The notes under the pieces were generated by a model that saw only the letters and a list, made by a program, of their open reading frames with translations, searched no databases and had not been told where the DNA came from. Shown here one piece after another: positions 1-13,729 of a stretch of 64,000 nt of DNA. How positions within the stretch are numbered: position 1 is the first letter of the stretch; each line of letters begins with the position of its first letter. The stretch covers positions 43,087,116 to 43,151,115 of the forward strand of contig NC_088301.1 of NCBI RefSeq assembly GCF_032854445.1, given 5' to 3'. A program made the position numbers and the translations under genes. Source of the stretch: Liolophura sinensis (lineage: Eukaryota; Mollusca; Polyplacophora; Chitonida; Chitonidae).

Positions 1-3000
1 CCTTTCTCTACAAGATACCAACGTGGTGGGTCACAATGTTTAGGCTATATTGGGGTGGCACACTGTCACCAAGCTGTCCCAGCACCCCCACATGAAGCTG
101 TTAACCATGAGCTCATATCATACAACCGTTGTTAAACAATACTCTAATGAATGGTTCAGGTAGCAGAAATCCAATCTCCAGTGAAAGACCAAGCAGAAAA
201 ACCGACATAGGTCAAAGATATACAGGTAAGGCCTGATAAGGAATGTATGCAAAACCATAAAAAAAAATAATAATATGCAGGACTTATTTTTCAAAAAATA
301 CATGGAAGTAGATTCCCTTTCATGGCTGAGGTATTGTAATAGTCATTCTAATCACTGAATCAGTCCTTGGCAGAGCCATACTTAACATAGTGTAACACTT
401 ATACATATTCAATTATTTATATATAATACTTTCATAATCTATTAAAGCTTAACTGATTGTACTGAAAGCATTAAGCTTCTTTTTTAAAATTGCTTATCCT
501 ATAAATTTTGAATGCATTCAATATAAAAACTTTCTGACTGATAAGTCAATTAAAAACTTAAACCATTTCTTGACTTTTCTACAATTTTTGTCCTGTTCAT
601 GTTTTAATTGAAGGTCATATATTATCCAGTGCGGACATGTCCGACACTTCTCAACCTATCCAAAAAAAAATATAACCCTCAATGATACTACATGTAGGTT
701 ATGTCCAGGTTGTGATTAAAAAAATGTACACAAAGAAATCAAAAGAATTTGCCATAATGTTTACATATGATACATGTTCTTATACCCATTTATTTTACAT
801 TTAACCCCAGGTTTGTGCTACACACACATATACATGTACATTGGAAGCCAAATAGCTGTATGCTCAGTCATGCATTTCAATAGTTTCTGAAAGCAACAAA
901 AGAGACCCCCAGAGACAAGTATTTACAGTGGAGGTGGAGGTGCACCTAGTAACCCAGCCCAGTTTGCAAGCCTGTTAACTACAGTATCATATAGCCACAG
1001 ATACAGACGAACATCACATTTCACCTGTTTACAGGATCAACACACAACTACTAGCTGGTAATAATATCTACATATACCATCTAATATCTACACCTACTAA
1101 TTTTACCCTTAGTACAGTAATACTTTAAACAAGTTACTGGGATACTGGATATAAAACTGCAGGTCTATAAAGGTGTGTGTTCACCTGTATCATTGCAGAC
1201 AAGAAATGCTCATAAATGTTAGAGTCCCACTTCAAAAAATGAGCCCTTGGCAGGACTGCACTGACATACACTCATACATACGAACTGATTTCACTACAAT
1301 GTGGCAAAATTTAATACCATACATAGAGCTTTTCACCATATGCACCATACAAAACAAGGTATATGTCAAAGCTTATAGAGGTAAACATAACACACATACA
1401 CACAAAAAAAAAAAAAAAAAACAGACTGAAAAACTGAGTTTTGCCATGTTGTGACCTGTACATACCTCTACACACCAAATGCAGTCCTCGGCTGTCTCAG
1501 AAAATCTTGACAGAGAAGATTCTAGCAGAGGCAGGATTGTGGACAGAAGGAATTATGTCACTGACCACAGCCTAAATCAACTTCATAATGATGGCTGAAG
1601 AGGTTTTTGAATGGGTGACCGTCTGTGAGTGAAGTCGTGGGTATAGTGACTACAACTGAGGTTGTATGTCCTGGTGTGTCATGACTAGGGCCAACATGAA
1701 CAAGCATATCGCTGCTCCCAGCCTTTGTCCCGCCAATACCGCCCTCACCAGTTACTCCTGGTTACAAGCGGGCTCATGGACTCCCAGTCGGACCGGTCAA
1801 CTACAAAAGGCAGTTGGGATTCAAAGTCTTTGTACCAGAGTGGAACTGGAAATTGCAGGAATACCAGCGACAAAAGGTTCCAGGGCTAAGAGAATCTAGT
1901 GTAAAATACCTATGTTGTGTGGTCAGTGCTAATGCCTGCTGCCCATTGGTCAACCCACTGGACAATACTTTATGCATTAACAGGCTGTCACTTGCAATAC
2001 TCGCAACAGCACAGAATAACAATGGCTTTGTGCATGAGCTAGAGTCCATAGCAACCTGCAGGTTGCCTGGGAAACTAGTCAAGTCATAGCTGTAACATTT
2101 CTGTTAGTCAGCTGTTGTCAGCCACTGGCCAACTGCAGTGTTATGTAACCTCATACCATCATCTGCAGCACTGTCTTTCTACCCCAGGCATAAATTATTA
2201 CTGATTACTATGAGCATTCATGCACATGTGCACACCAGGCATGAGCAGAAGAATAAAGGAAAAATTGTACATAATTACACATTCTGGCAGCAAATCAATT
2301 AAGCACCTTTACTCCAGTGTAATTACCTCAGGGCATATTTCCATTAAAAAGTCAGTTGTTTTTATCTCATTATCAATCCAAATAATTAAAACTCATTCAA
2401 AGAGTATAATTATAAAGCAAACATATTTACCAACTCTTGCCTTAGTAAGAACACTAGCTGATCAATGAAATAGAATCGGCTGCTTCAAATATTTGGGTTT
2501 ACTTTGGGGGCACTACTTACCTCCCCTTACAACTGCTGTTCAGATGCTAGTTTCTATGGTTATCGGATAGTGCTACAGCATGAAAATCCATAGTGATTGT
2601 GTAATGTTTGACAACAAGCAGCTGCTTCATACAAAAACTGTATGGATTGATTAGTTCTAGTTTACCAAGGGGATCCTCTTGCTTGGCTCTGAAAATTACA
2701 TGATGGACTCTGGTGAAGAACCACTATTCGTATAAATCTTGACCAACAGTATTCCTAGAGCAGTAGTATAGGCTTGGACACTGAATATCATAATGTTTGT
2801 ATGAATGACTATATATAAATATATATATACATATATATGTACTATACCTAACCACCAAATGCAGTTATGAGCAGCACATAACCAAAGATGTACAGGAAGA
2901 CATTATGTGGTAATATCAAAATATACATGTATACATGTAGTTGTTTCCCCATTAATTCGGACTTAAATTTAGTTTTACTTAACTAACTTGAAGTTGTTTT

Positions 3001-3930
3001 CCACTTCAGCATTTTTTTTCTTTTAGGAACATTTTAAATCCAACATAATGACATTTTATTTCAACATCTATATACTGCTGTTTTTGCCTTTTGCCATTCC
3101 ACTTCTAACTTCAAGACATGGCTAAAATTTTCACGACATCAGTAAAACCTCTTAACTGCTCCTGCACATGCATGCTCCATTTCCCACATGAGCACTCCAG
3201 GCCACATGAAAAGTCTTACATGTGAATCACTTTCAAGACAGAAGTGAGACAGCAGAAAATACCAGGCACTTAGATGAGGTAACATCTTGTGTAATGTGAT
3301 TTCAACACTTCTTGTAATGAACACAGAATCAATGCATCTCAATTGAAGAGTTTCTTTATGTCCTACTGATGTGCTGTATGTATACATAAAGAAATCAGAC
3401 ACCACAAAGGCATCTCCAAGTAAACACAAATCACTATTTCGTCAATGTGAATACGTGCGGAAAAACTATTCCATCACAACAGACTATACTAACTAATTCA
3501 GGACACATGAACACATAAAATGCACCTACATGTATGTATGGACTAGAGACACTAAGGGAGGTGTTTGTACATGTAGTTCTGTGGTTTACAAATTGCAGAT
3601 GGATAGGTGTTCCTGATCACATAAATATTCTCATAGCTTTCAAGAGTTTGACCATTGGGCCTTAACAACATCCGTCATAAATATTTTGAAGAAGTGAAGA
3701 AGAATATGAAAGTGGAACACTATGCAATCCTTGATCTGTTTGTAAAGATCTGTGCGGGAGTAATATATGTGTCATGAAATCAATTCACACCAATCTTACT
3801 GAGTGCCTGCACTAGTCTTGTTATACTTATTATTTTATCTTTATAACGATCACTCTCTTATTCTTTTTACATGAAAAATGTGATAATTCCTGGGCAAAGA
3901 AGATACTACTCCACTGAAAGTAGCACTTAC
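1..3930. other. Noncoding stretch at left edge
   Basis: AT-rich, with an A run near 1405-1422 and a TA repeat at 2811-2842. No exon with paired splice sites was recognised on either strand. Confidence 0.35.
2811..2842. repeat. TA dinucleotide microsatellite
   Basis: Imperfect (TA)n run with a few interruptions. Confidence 0.85.
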
Positions 3931-3950
3931 CTTACCAACGTAGCAAACTT
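3931..3950 (-). CDS. Possible 20-nt microexon
   Basis: On the minus strand 'gtgactgaaaccag' precedes 20 bases (aagtttgctacgttggtaag) and a perfect donor gtaagtgc at 3930. It would follow the coiled-coil exon after a very short (~78 nt) intron in phase 0. The donor is striking, but the exon is tiny and unproven. Confidence 0.2.
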
Positions 3951-4028
3951 CTGGTTTCAGTCACAATCCAATAATATACATGTGAGGTTGAAAGAGCAGC
4001 TGTTGCTTAAATGCATTCCTTTACCCAC

Positions 4029-4193
4029 CTGAGACATGGTTTGCTGTTCCTTCTCTCTTCGCTGACTAGCAAGCTCATCTTGGGCACGAATGAGGTCATG
4101 CTGCAGTGCAACCTTCTGCTTCAGGTGTTTATAATGATCCTGCTTGGATTCCGCCTTCGCCTGCTGCCACTGTCTGTAGTTTTTTTCATATTT
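4029..4193 (-). CDS. Coiled-coil exon of an unidentified minus-strand gene
   Basis: On the minus strand the acceptor 'tttgtttttcag' (AG at 4195-4194) and donor 'ctcag|gtgggtaa' at 4028 bound a 165-nt exon, phase 0 on both sides, 55 codons. The peptide begins KYEKNYRQWQQAKAESKQDH and continues with LKQKVALQHDLIRAQDELAS and RREKEQQTM. It is strongly charged, rich in K, E and Q, and has heptad-spaced hydrophobics (V, L, L, I, L) typical of an alpha-helical coiled coil. Codon usage is balanced and unlike the AT-rich flanks. I do not recognise the protein; a scaffold or cytoskeletal protein is possible. The symmetric phase means it could be skipped without frame loss. Confidence 0.7.
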
Positions 4194-5763
4194 CTGAAAA
4201 ACAAACAATATATTGTTATTTGTTATATTTGTTATTTCTTGTATTACAACTGCCATGATGCATTTATCTACTTGCAATTCTAAGCCACCTTGAAATGCAC
4301 TAACAATATTACCACAGAAACATGTTGCATTAAATACCAAGTAGTAAAAGAAATGGGATTCCATTCTGAGTTTCAGCAGAGCTTATCACCTGAAAATTTT
4401 GGCTGAAATTTATCTTCTGAATAAATCCATTTTCACCTCTTTCTGTAGGGGTCTGAACCACATAAAATTACCTAATTGTTGCAAACAGATGAATGAAACA
4501 AAGTGCACATCTTTTGTTCATGTGTAAGTACAAAGTATCATGTATGCTTAACTTGCTGCTGCCGCAACACTTCACACACATCAAGGAATATGTGCTTCCA
4601 GCTTATACATGGACCAACCTGGCTATATGGTACATGTAAATGTTAATTAATTCCGCTATATTTCACTTTAGCACCATGGACCACCAGTCTTGCACAAAAT
4701 ATCAGTAAATTTAGCAGATTTCCTTTCAGACTCAAACAAACTTAGACATGTAAACATTCTGAAGCATGTTTCAACTAGATGAGAAATGAACATGGACAAG
4801 AGACAATAACAGCAAGGTCTGTAATCAAATATTCCCTTAGATCTTAGAACATATCTATGCTCAATAATGTCATCCAATGGATTTCGATCACAGGTAAATG
4901 TATTAACTGAATCCGTCACCTACGATAATCCATCTGTATCCTGAAAGTCACATCCAGGTTCTCAATGTAAACGCACACCAGACCAGAACCTGAACCTGAA
5001 CGACAGTGTGTAAATTACATACATGTCATAATGCACCCGTGTGTAAACTACACAGACCCATAGATTAGTGTATTGGATTTTCAGCACTAACACGCGAATG
5101 GATACAGGTGTGCATGCTCTGCAGCCGAGCTCAGTTGCAGTACCAGAGCAGCACACAAGTCTGAATAGATGGAGCTAAAAGTGGACCCTGCTAATAGAAA
5201 TCTATAGATTTGCCATGGTGAGGTTTATGTTTACACTGGCTCATTTGCCAGGTCGACCCCAGTAACAAGCAAGGACACATCCATTTCGTCTGAACAACCC
5301 CATCTACAAGACAAATAGAACTGTCTAATATGCTGGCTCTTTTCATCTGCTGCATGCAGTGTGCATGGAACCAACCTATAATATTTCCCACCACAATTAA
5401 CAGATTAATGATGCAGACAATGCTTAAAGAACACATGTCCAAAACATATGGGATGTATATGTAAAAGGGTTTATATTTGAATACATATACATGTATGATC
5501 TCAAAACACCATCATAATAAATAAAAAAATAAAACGGACTATCTCAGCTGTCCAACTGTTCAGTATAACACATACATACCAATACATGCATTGAGTATTT
5601 TTTTATTCTAATTCATGTTTACATTTGTAATATATTCTAGTTATTTCCTGGAAAATCAGGTTTAACACTGTGTTCTAGAACATTTCATCTAAGTAACAAG
5701 AGTGCATGAAGTACCTGTAACTGTGTGTTACGTGAATTTATCAGCCCAAGTTGCTTTGGATAC
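4194..5763 (-). other. Intron or intergenic sequence next to the coiled-coil exon
   Basis: Starts at the acceptor side of the 4029-4193 exon. No additional exon with consistent phase was recognised. Confidence 0.35.
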
Positions 5764-7150
5764 TGATTATGCTGTCCACCCATTCTATCTAAATTAGTGT
5801 TGGAACCTTCCCAAATTGTCCACCCATTCTACCCAATTTTTTGTTGGAACCTGATTATGCTGTCCACCCATTCTATCTAAATCAGTCTTGGAACCTTCCC
5901 AAAGTGTCCACCCATTCTACCCAATTTTTTGTTGGAACCTGATTATGCTGTCCACCCATTTGATCAAAATCATGGTTTGATCCTTCCAAAGTTTTCTCTC
6001 CGTTCTACTCCAGTCGTCTGCATCCTGATTATGCTGTCCACCCATACTATCTAAATCAGGGTTGGAACCTTCCCAAAGTGTCCCCCATTCTACCCAATTT
6101 TTTGTTGGAACCTGATTATGCTGTCCACCCATTTGATCAAAATCATGGTTTGATCCTTCCAAAGTTTTCTCTCCGTTCTACTCCAGTCGTCTGCATCCTG
6201 ATTATGCTGTCCACCCATACTATCTAAATCAGTCTTGGAACCTTCCCAAAGTGTCCACCCATTCTACCCAATTTTTTGTTGGAACCTGATTATGCTGTCC
6301 ACCCATTCTATCTAAATCAGTCTTGGAACCTTCCCAAAGTGTCCACCCATTCTACCCAATTTTTTGTTGGAACCTGATTATGCTGTCCACCCATTCTATC
6401 TAAATCAGTCTTGGAACCTTCCCAAAGTGTCCACCCATTCTACCCAATTTTTTGTTGGAACCTGATTATGCTGTCCACCCATTCTATCTAAATCAGTCTT
6501 GGAACCTTCCCAAAGTGTCCACCCATTCTACCCAATTTTTTGTTGGAACCTGATTATGCTGTCCACCCATTTGATCAAAATCATGGTTTGATCCTTCCAA
6601 AGTTTTCTCTCCGTTCTACTCCAGTCGTCTGCATCCTGATTATGCTGTCCACCCATACTATCTAAATCAGGGTTGGAACCTTCCCAAATTGGTTTATCCA
6701 TTCTACACCATTTATTTTTGGATCCTTACTATGATGTCCACCCATTCTATCTACATCAGAGTTGGAATCTTCCCATTCTGTACATCTATTTTGCCTCAAT
6801 TCTTTTTGGATCCACATTATGCTGTCCCCCTATTCTATCTAAATCAGGGTCGTGACCTTCCCAAATTGTCCATCCATTCTACCCCGTTTATTTTTGGATC
6901 CTAATAATGCTATCTGCCAATTCAGTTTAAATTATAGTTTGAATTTTAACAAATCGTCCATTCATTCTACACCAGTTATTTTTGGATCCTGATGATGCTG
7001 TCCACCAATTATAGTTGAAACCTTCCCAAATTGTCTATCCATGAATCCTGACAATGCTGTCCACCCATTCTATCTGCATCACAGTTGGATCTTTCACAAA
7101 CAGTATCCATTCTACCCCAATTATATTTGGATTCTGACAATGCAGTCCAC
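5764..7150. repeat. Satellite-like array with alternating ~88- and 86-bp units
   Basis: Type A units (88 bp: 'tgattatgctgtccacccat' + 'tctatctaaatcagtcttgg' ...) begin at 5764, 5852, 6287, 6375 and 6463. Type B units (86 bp, 'ttgatcaaaatcatggtttg' variant) begin at 5940, 6113 and 6551. A-prime units with 'actatctaaatca' begin at 6026, 6199 and 6637, always right after a B unit. Beyond 6725 the units decay. The B + A-prime pair behaves as a higher-order repeat of about 174 bp. No coding content. Confidence 0.9.
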
Positions 7151-7343
7151 TGCAGTATACACATTTTGGTCTGCGCAGAATTTGGGTTAGTGATATTCAA
7201 TTTATTGACATCTTGGGAAGAAACCTTAAATGTCATGATGTATGATGCTGAAACTACTGACATGGACAACATTGAGAGAAAGATTCTATTGGAAAATGTA
7301 GTTCTGAGACAAAAGGCTGTGCAAGATCACATACTTGAAAAGA

Positions 7344-7425
7344 GTGAGTGAGTGAGTGAGTGATTGGGTTTAAAGTTGTACTGAACAATTTTTCAGTCGT
7401 ATGACGACGATACTAGGAAAGAAGA
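7344..7425 (+). mobile_element. 'gtgagtgagtg' short interspersed element, 5' fragment
   Basis: 'gagtgagtgagtgagtgatt' then 'gggtttaaagttgtactgaa' and 'caatttttcagtcgtatgac', parallel to the longer copy at 31060. Confidence 0.6.
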
Positions 7426-9040
7426 GTACTGACACTGAACTATTTTCTCAGCACACATATGTACATTTCTGAATACATTCTGAATACCGGTACTCACTTA
7501 AGAGCAGTTGTGCTCGTCAAATGCCACCTGTATCAAGGGTGGGGACAGTACAAAGCAATCCATTCATTACACATTACCATAAAAAACAATGTGTGCTAAT
7601 TTGAAGTTGGTGGCTGGTACTTAACCAATGATGCATCAGTTGCACGAAAATGCATTTTACAGACACCATTTTACAGACGCCATAACTTTAGGCTTGTGCA
7701 TGAAGGTGTATGTATTCATTATAAGGCTAACAGATTCATATAAATACCTTTGTTTTTTTAAGGCTTAAGGTATTTAAGGTATGTCCTACATGTAGGTCTA
7801 GAGTTGGAACCTGATCTACATGTACATGTTATGCAGCATTAGAGAAGAACGTGTTAAACATGTGCCTTTATTCATAGTTTTCTATTTAAAATTACAAATA
7901 TTTTGGGGCTTGTACACACTATAATTTCTTAACAAGCACCTTGGCTATGTCTTTGATACAATACTATTACATTACACTACCCTAAATATTAAAGGAAAAT
8001 CAATAGCATCTGCACAGTAAAAGACTTGCAAGAAGGATGAATATAGGTCAAATTTGTACAGTATGTTGTAGTATGCGACACATGGTGACACACAAGTGGA
8101 GGGTAAAGGACTGTCTAATCAATACCTTCCCATCACACAGCAGGTCACAAATTTGGGCTAGATTTAGGTTACACTGTGTTTCTCCTTGCTAAAACAGACT
8201 GGGTAAACAATATACATGTATACATATATGTATACAAAAACATGAAGATTCAGACGCGTCTGTTCAACATACATGTAGCTAAATTTCTAAATCTTCCATT
8301 TATTACATCTATCAATAGTTTATTAAATTTCAAATTCACTCTAGGTGACTAAATCACACATAGTTAAGCTTTTTACATACATTCTTTATACAATCAGGTA
8401 AGTAACTTGATAAATACTGCCAACAATTCCAAATTCCAAATGATTAACCAAATTAACTCAAGCACCAGACAGGATTTAGTTTTAGGCAAGAGAACACCTG
8501 GAATGTGTCTGGAAATTCACAAGATATACAAACTACACATCTGTGCACTTGAATAAAACATAGAAAAAAAACACCACTGATTCCAACAAAATCTTTCCAT
8601 TGTCACCTGTGCACAATATTCAAATACTCAACACTGTGCTTTCTTGAGTCCATAGAAACACCTGGCACTTGAGAAGTCGAGTGGGCAAATGATTGTAAAG
8701 AATATCATAAGACATGTACACGCATACATATGCTACACGGATTTCCTTCACTTGTAATTACTTGTAAAATGTAAATGAAGACTGAAACTGTCATAAAATT
8801 CTAGAATGAAGACTCTGCCTCAAAAAGGATGAATTTTAATGGGAAAATACCTTTAATTATTTGACACCAAGATTTGTTTTGTTTATTTCAATAAGTCACT
8901 GATTAACAACTTGAATTTCACTTGTTCGTAATAGCTGAAATGTTAATCTGTACATATTTTCAGATGTATTAGGTACTGTCCATGATAGTTTGTTCAAGGT
9001 ATATGTATTTTGCGTGTAGACCCCTCATCTGTAGCAATAA
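7426..9040. other. Noncoding stretch
   Basis: AT-rich with several TACATGTA palindromes. No exon seen. Confidence 0.35.
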
Positions 9041-9775
9041 ATCACAACAAACCAGATTCCATGGCATATCTTCAAAATGCTCTATTGCATCACCACAAAC
9101 CATGCATCATACCCACAGCATATCATCACACTGTATTGTTGCAATCCTACCAACCATACTCAGCAACAAACCATTACAATGTTCTGTAGCAATCCCAAAC
9201 GATCATACTTTGTGGCATAACTTCAAAGCATTTTACTGCAATCCAACACTACTATACTCCATGACATTCCTTCACAATGCCAATTGCAATCCCAGCAGAC
9301 CACACTTTACGACTTTCCTTCACAATGTTCTATTGCAATTCCAGCCCATCATACTCCATGGCTGTTCTGTGGCAATCCCAAAAGATCATACTTTATGGCA
9401 ATCCTTCACAAGGTCTCATTGCAATTCCAGCCCACCATACTCCATGGCATTCCTTCATAATGTTCTGTGGCAATCCCAAAAGATCATACTTCATGGCAAT
9501 CCTTCACAAGGTCCTATTGCAATTCCAGCCCATCATATTCCATGGCATTCCTTCACAATGTCCTATTGCAATTCCAGCCCATTATACTGCATGGCATTCC
9601 ATCACAATGTCCTATTGTAACCCCAGCAGATTTCACGGCATTCCTTCACAATGTCAAATTGCAATTCCAACCCATCATACATCATGACAATCAACTCAAT
9701 GTTTTATGACAATCCCAAGAAACCAAGCTCACTGGAATATCATCACAAATTATTATTGCAACTGCAACAGACCAA
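9041..9775. repeat. 49-bp minisatellite
   Basis: Units of about 49 bp contain 'ttccttcacaatgtcctatt', 'gcaattccagcccat' and 'catactccatggca'. They are well ordered around 9290-9670 and decay towards both ends. The period is not a multiple of three and the unit lacks stop codons, so all three plus-strand frames stay open for long distances (212, 136 and 80 codons) without indicating a gene. Confidence 0.9.
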
Positions 9776-12700
9776 AATCCACAATGTTCAACTGTAATCT
9801 CCACAAACCATACCTTCAGAATGTCCATTACACTACATCGCAGTATGCATATAGATGCTGCAAGCTGGACAAATCTTCTGAGTTTAGTTTGGTTCTCGAT
9901 ATCTTTATGTGTTCTCTTATTTGTTCACAACTATATGTTGTTATTGTACAACAGAGTGGTCACTGCAATGCAAGGTGTACAAGCATATGTACCAGTTGTA
10001 TATTTATACATGTATGTTTTTCTAATGATTAAAGGGGCAGTCATTGGGAATAGGTATAGATGCGGTTTTCCACAATAAATGCATCAGCAGAAAATCTCAA
10101 TAAGTTTCATTATTAAAAGTACTGAATCTATACTATTTTTCTGTACGATTCTAACTATTAACCATCATTATAAAAATGTGTGATATCTTCGTGTATCTAT
10201 CAAAAACCTAAATACGGCCTTAGGAGAATTAACCCTACAAAATTTCACAGTATTATTATTGAAATACATGGCAAGTGCATATAGTTTAATCTGTTTTGCT
10301 AGCAATGTCTTTCTACATCTCCTGTAGTATCCTGCCCTTAAGGTGCAGATGTTGCTCTCTGTCAGAGCTCTATCCTTCTTTGTCCTCCTATATTTACAGC
10401 TTACCTTACATCATCAACTATCGATCACCTAGCCTGGAAAACCCCAGCCATTACACCTCTAATAACTCTACCTGCAAACTCACCTGTGTATCACATATAT
10501 TTTTACAATGATCAATGGAAGGAGCTGCCTACTAGACCTCACACTGAGAAGCCATGAGAGACCCCCATGCAAGACAGGGTCTCACATTACACAGTCACTC
10601 AAGTTCCCTTCACATAATGTCTGACTATAAATCCGAAGATTAATATTTAGATGAGACGCTAATGGAGACACTGAAATGCATGTACAAGCAAAATTTGTAC
10701 AGCTCTGATATATTAAGATGATTCCCACTCGAAACATGACCCTTTTCCACTCACAAAGCACATGTACATGGATCTGGGGCAAGACGAGTACACCTGCACA
10801 TGTACATACCACACTGGTGGTGGCTGTGGTGGCGAGTGTGCAACCGTACAAGCCTACTACGACATTCACAGTATTTTATTTGCATGAATGAAATATCATG
10901 GTGGTGGCTTAGATGAGAAGTCTACATAGAATTATTTCTGAACAAAGTGTGAACATATTTCACAATCATTCTTTCTGTATCTCGGACTGGCATAGCATAC
11001 ACGTATATTTGGTATATGGTAGTTTGTCTAAATGTGTATGTATATGCACTCAAAACATACTGCTCCTCCCCTCGACCACATGTATTTTTTCCAATATTCA
11101 CCAACTTTGCCGCTCTGCAAAAATAAGCTTGTATACAAACACTAATAAAGAGCTTTTGAAATAAGCACTAATGCATTAAAAACAGTATCTTTCTACATGT
11201 GTCGCTATTGCATCAGTTCCATTCCCACTATCTGATTTAGGTATTATTGCCATTATCACTAATTAAACTTGTTTGTCTCCACGGCAACCTGAAAGGTTAT
11301 GGGGTCGAGTCAGGAAATTCCTGTCCACAATAATGAGGCCTCGGAGGGGCATGTTCTGCCAACATTCTGAGTTATAAATAAAAGAGGTGCAATGGACAAC
11401 ACATAACGAGGCCCTGCCTGTGACTTGATCTTCTGACCTTAGAGATTGTGCAACTCTGTACATAATGGTACACAATGTGGGAGATTCAAACATGGCCTGG
11501 ACAATGAAACAACACTTATACTCATGCGTGGTGCTCAGTGAATTAAAATCAGTAACACATCACCTGTCACTTGGGTAAATGCTTTGTAAAACAGGACAAA
11601 TCCCACATGCACCTGGACACAAAGGTACCAGATAATAATCTTACATTATTTAAGGTAAAATCCTATGCAATATTTCTCCAGCCCATAACATAATCCCAGC
11701 CATCAGCAGTAATCAGAGGTAGTCTAAATATGAGGTCAATGTATGAAAACACATCATTAAAACAGACGAAGAAACGAGATACCCCACACTTATGAACCAA
11801 TACACCACCACAACAAAAGAAATACCATCACATAATTCTTGACAATTAACATTGGCACCGGCATGGGCATATGATTCATAAAGATACAGGCCCACATAAA
11901 GTTACTGTTCCCTGCTCCTAGAACACCTGTATGTACAGTGTATGTACATCTGTGCCTGCACATTTCTGCATGACACGATACAACAACCACTGCCCCAAAA
12001 TTTGGAAAGAATAGGGATCAATACTGAGTAGAAAATGAACTTCAACACAGTGTGATTTAACGCTTTACATGTATTTCACAGCAAAAGTTGTTAATTGCTT
12101 AAGGCCAAATCAGATTACTTCCCTGTCAGATCAGTGTGATTGGAGACAATTGAACTTTTGCCCTCTATGTTGCTAAGCAGGGAGTAAAGGAGATTCAAAA
12201 TTGATGCCAATACAGGCTGCAGTAATGGATCATGTGCCTTATTCTCTACAGGTAGATGCCACAGATTACTGGCATTAGAAAGACATTTGATCAATACTGG
12301 CCAGGTGAGAAGATTAATTATGTAGATGTTCCCTGTGAAAATTTGATGAGAAGTGAATTTACCTGTAGGTTCTACCAATATTGAGACTTTGCACTTAATT
12401 AAGCCATTGGGTAAATTACAGGGTAATGGAAGCATCAAGTGCTTCTTCCGGTACAAGTTCTAATAGGCTTTTCAAACACTCTTATAATAAATGTATGTAT
12501 GATAATGGCATATATCATGTAGCAAACAATAACCATTGTGCTGTACTAACACTCAAATTACATCTATCTTATCTACAGTGTTATTTATATGGAATTTCCC
12601 ATCAGCAGTCAAGACAGCTGATCATGTTAAATTAATCATCGATATACATGTAGTTCTATACTTTAACTTACTGTAAGATGAGGTGTACTTTTCATGACAT

Positions 12701-12962
12701 GTTCAGACTTTGTTATGACCAGCCTCTTCAGTGCATATGTACCTACAATACTCAGGCAATGTGCATCAAACTATTTAGTTAGATATACCTATCACCAGAT
12801 AAAGGAAGTTTAACAAATAAGCACACATGTTTATATATACAGGACCGGTATGTTTAAAGAACAAAAAAAAATCCATTCTATTTTACTGATGTTTAATATT
12901 TTTTTCATCCTCATACATTTTCAACTAAGTGTATTTTTTTAGTCTTTTCTCCAATACATGTG
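9776..12962. other. Noncoding stretch
   Basis: No supported exon. The longest frame (12115-12456, minus, 113 codons) has no convincing splice pair or family resemblance. A somewhat GC-richer block lies at 11270-11480. Confidence 0.3.
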
Positions 12963-13070
12963 AAGAGGTCCTTTCTGGCTCATATGGTTAAGGCACTTGC
13001 TCGCTGTGACTGACTCTTGATGAATGCAGTTGCATGTTCAAATCCAGCTCTTGCTGCTTTGGCTGAAGAT
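12963..13070 (+). mobile_element. SINE head fragment
   Basis: 'ctggctcatatggttaaggc' (A-box-like) and 'gttgcatgttcaaatccagc' (B-box-like) match the tRNA-derived head of the SINEs elsewhere in the window. The body is lost. Confidence 0.5.
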
Positions 13071-13729
13071 TCTAGTCAAGACGTTCATTACAAACCATGA
13101 CAAAGTGTGGTAGTTTATTCCAAGCAAACTGGTTTTCTTCAACCATAAGCCTGACATCTGTCATACATGACAAATTTAAGTATGACATCAAGCAATCAAA
13201 TAAATATAAATACAATACATATATGTTTAAAACGCTACCTTGTATATTCCAAATTCAGGTAAGTTACATGTAAATGTATTACATTTATTGGCTGATATGG
13301 AAAATTCAAAGGAAAATAGGCAGTTGAGCCACTAACCATAAACATGAGTTGTCTCCCCTGAGTCCAGAGGCCTTGTCTTCCATTGCATGTATCGCCACAT
13401 ATGAACTTGATGACCATTCGGTTTAGAATAAGCAATAGCCATGTGTCCACTGTTCATGACAGGAACATTCAAACTCCTCTTCAATATGTGCGACAAATTT
13501 TAGAACATGTCTACAAATTTCAACCATAAAATGAAATAAAGCATTTAATCATCCCCACTACATGAGGAGCATTTTTTTCTTTACACTAATCAACACTAAA
13601 TGTTCAAGAATAAACCATCCAATTTAAATTTTATCCACAACTATACACCGAGCAGTCTGATAAGAAAAAGAAGACTTCTGATCCTGGCCAGCACTGCCAA
13701 ACACTCTACCAAAGAAATGAAATAACCAT

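Noticed and set aside
1173-1454. 93-codon plus-strand frame ending in a Lys-rich tail
   Set aside because: The tail is an A-run translation. There are no splice sites and no coding-like composition.
5917-6162. 81-codon minus-strand frame with repeated GGQHNQ-like peptides
   Set aside because: Lies inside the 88/86-bp array. The unit length is not a multiple of three and the frame breaks between units.
8982-9620. 212-codon plus-strand open frame, the longest in the window
   Set aside because: It runs through the 49-bp minisatellite, and the other two frames are open there too. The protein is just the repeat translated.
12115-12456. 113-codon minus-strand frame
   Set aside because: No paired splice sites, no recognised motif, and composition like the noncoding flanks.
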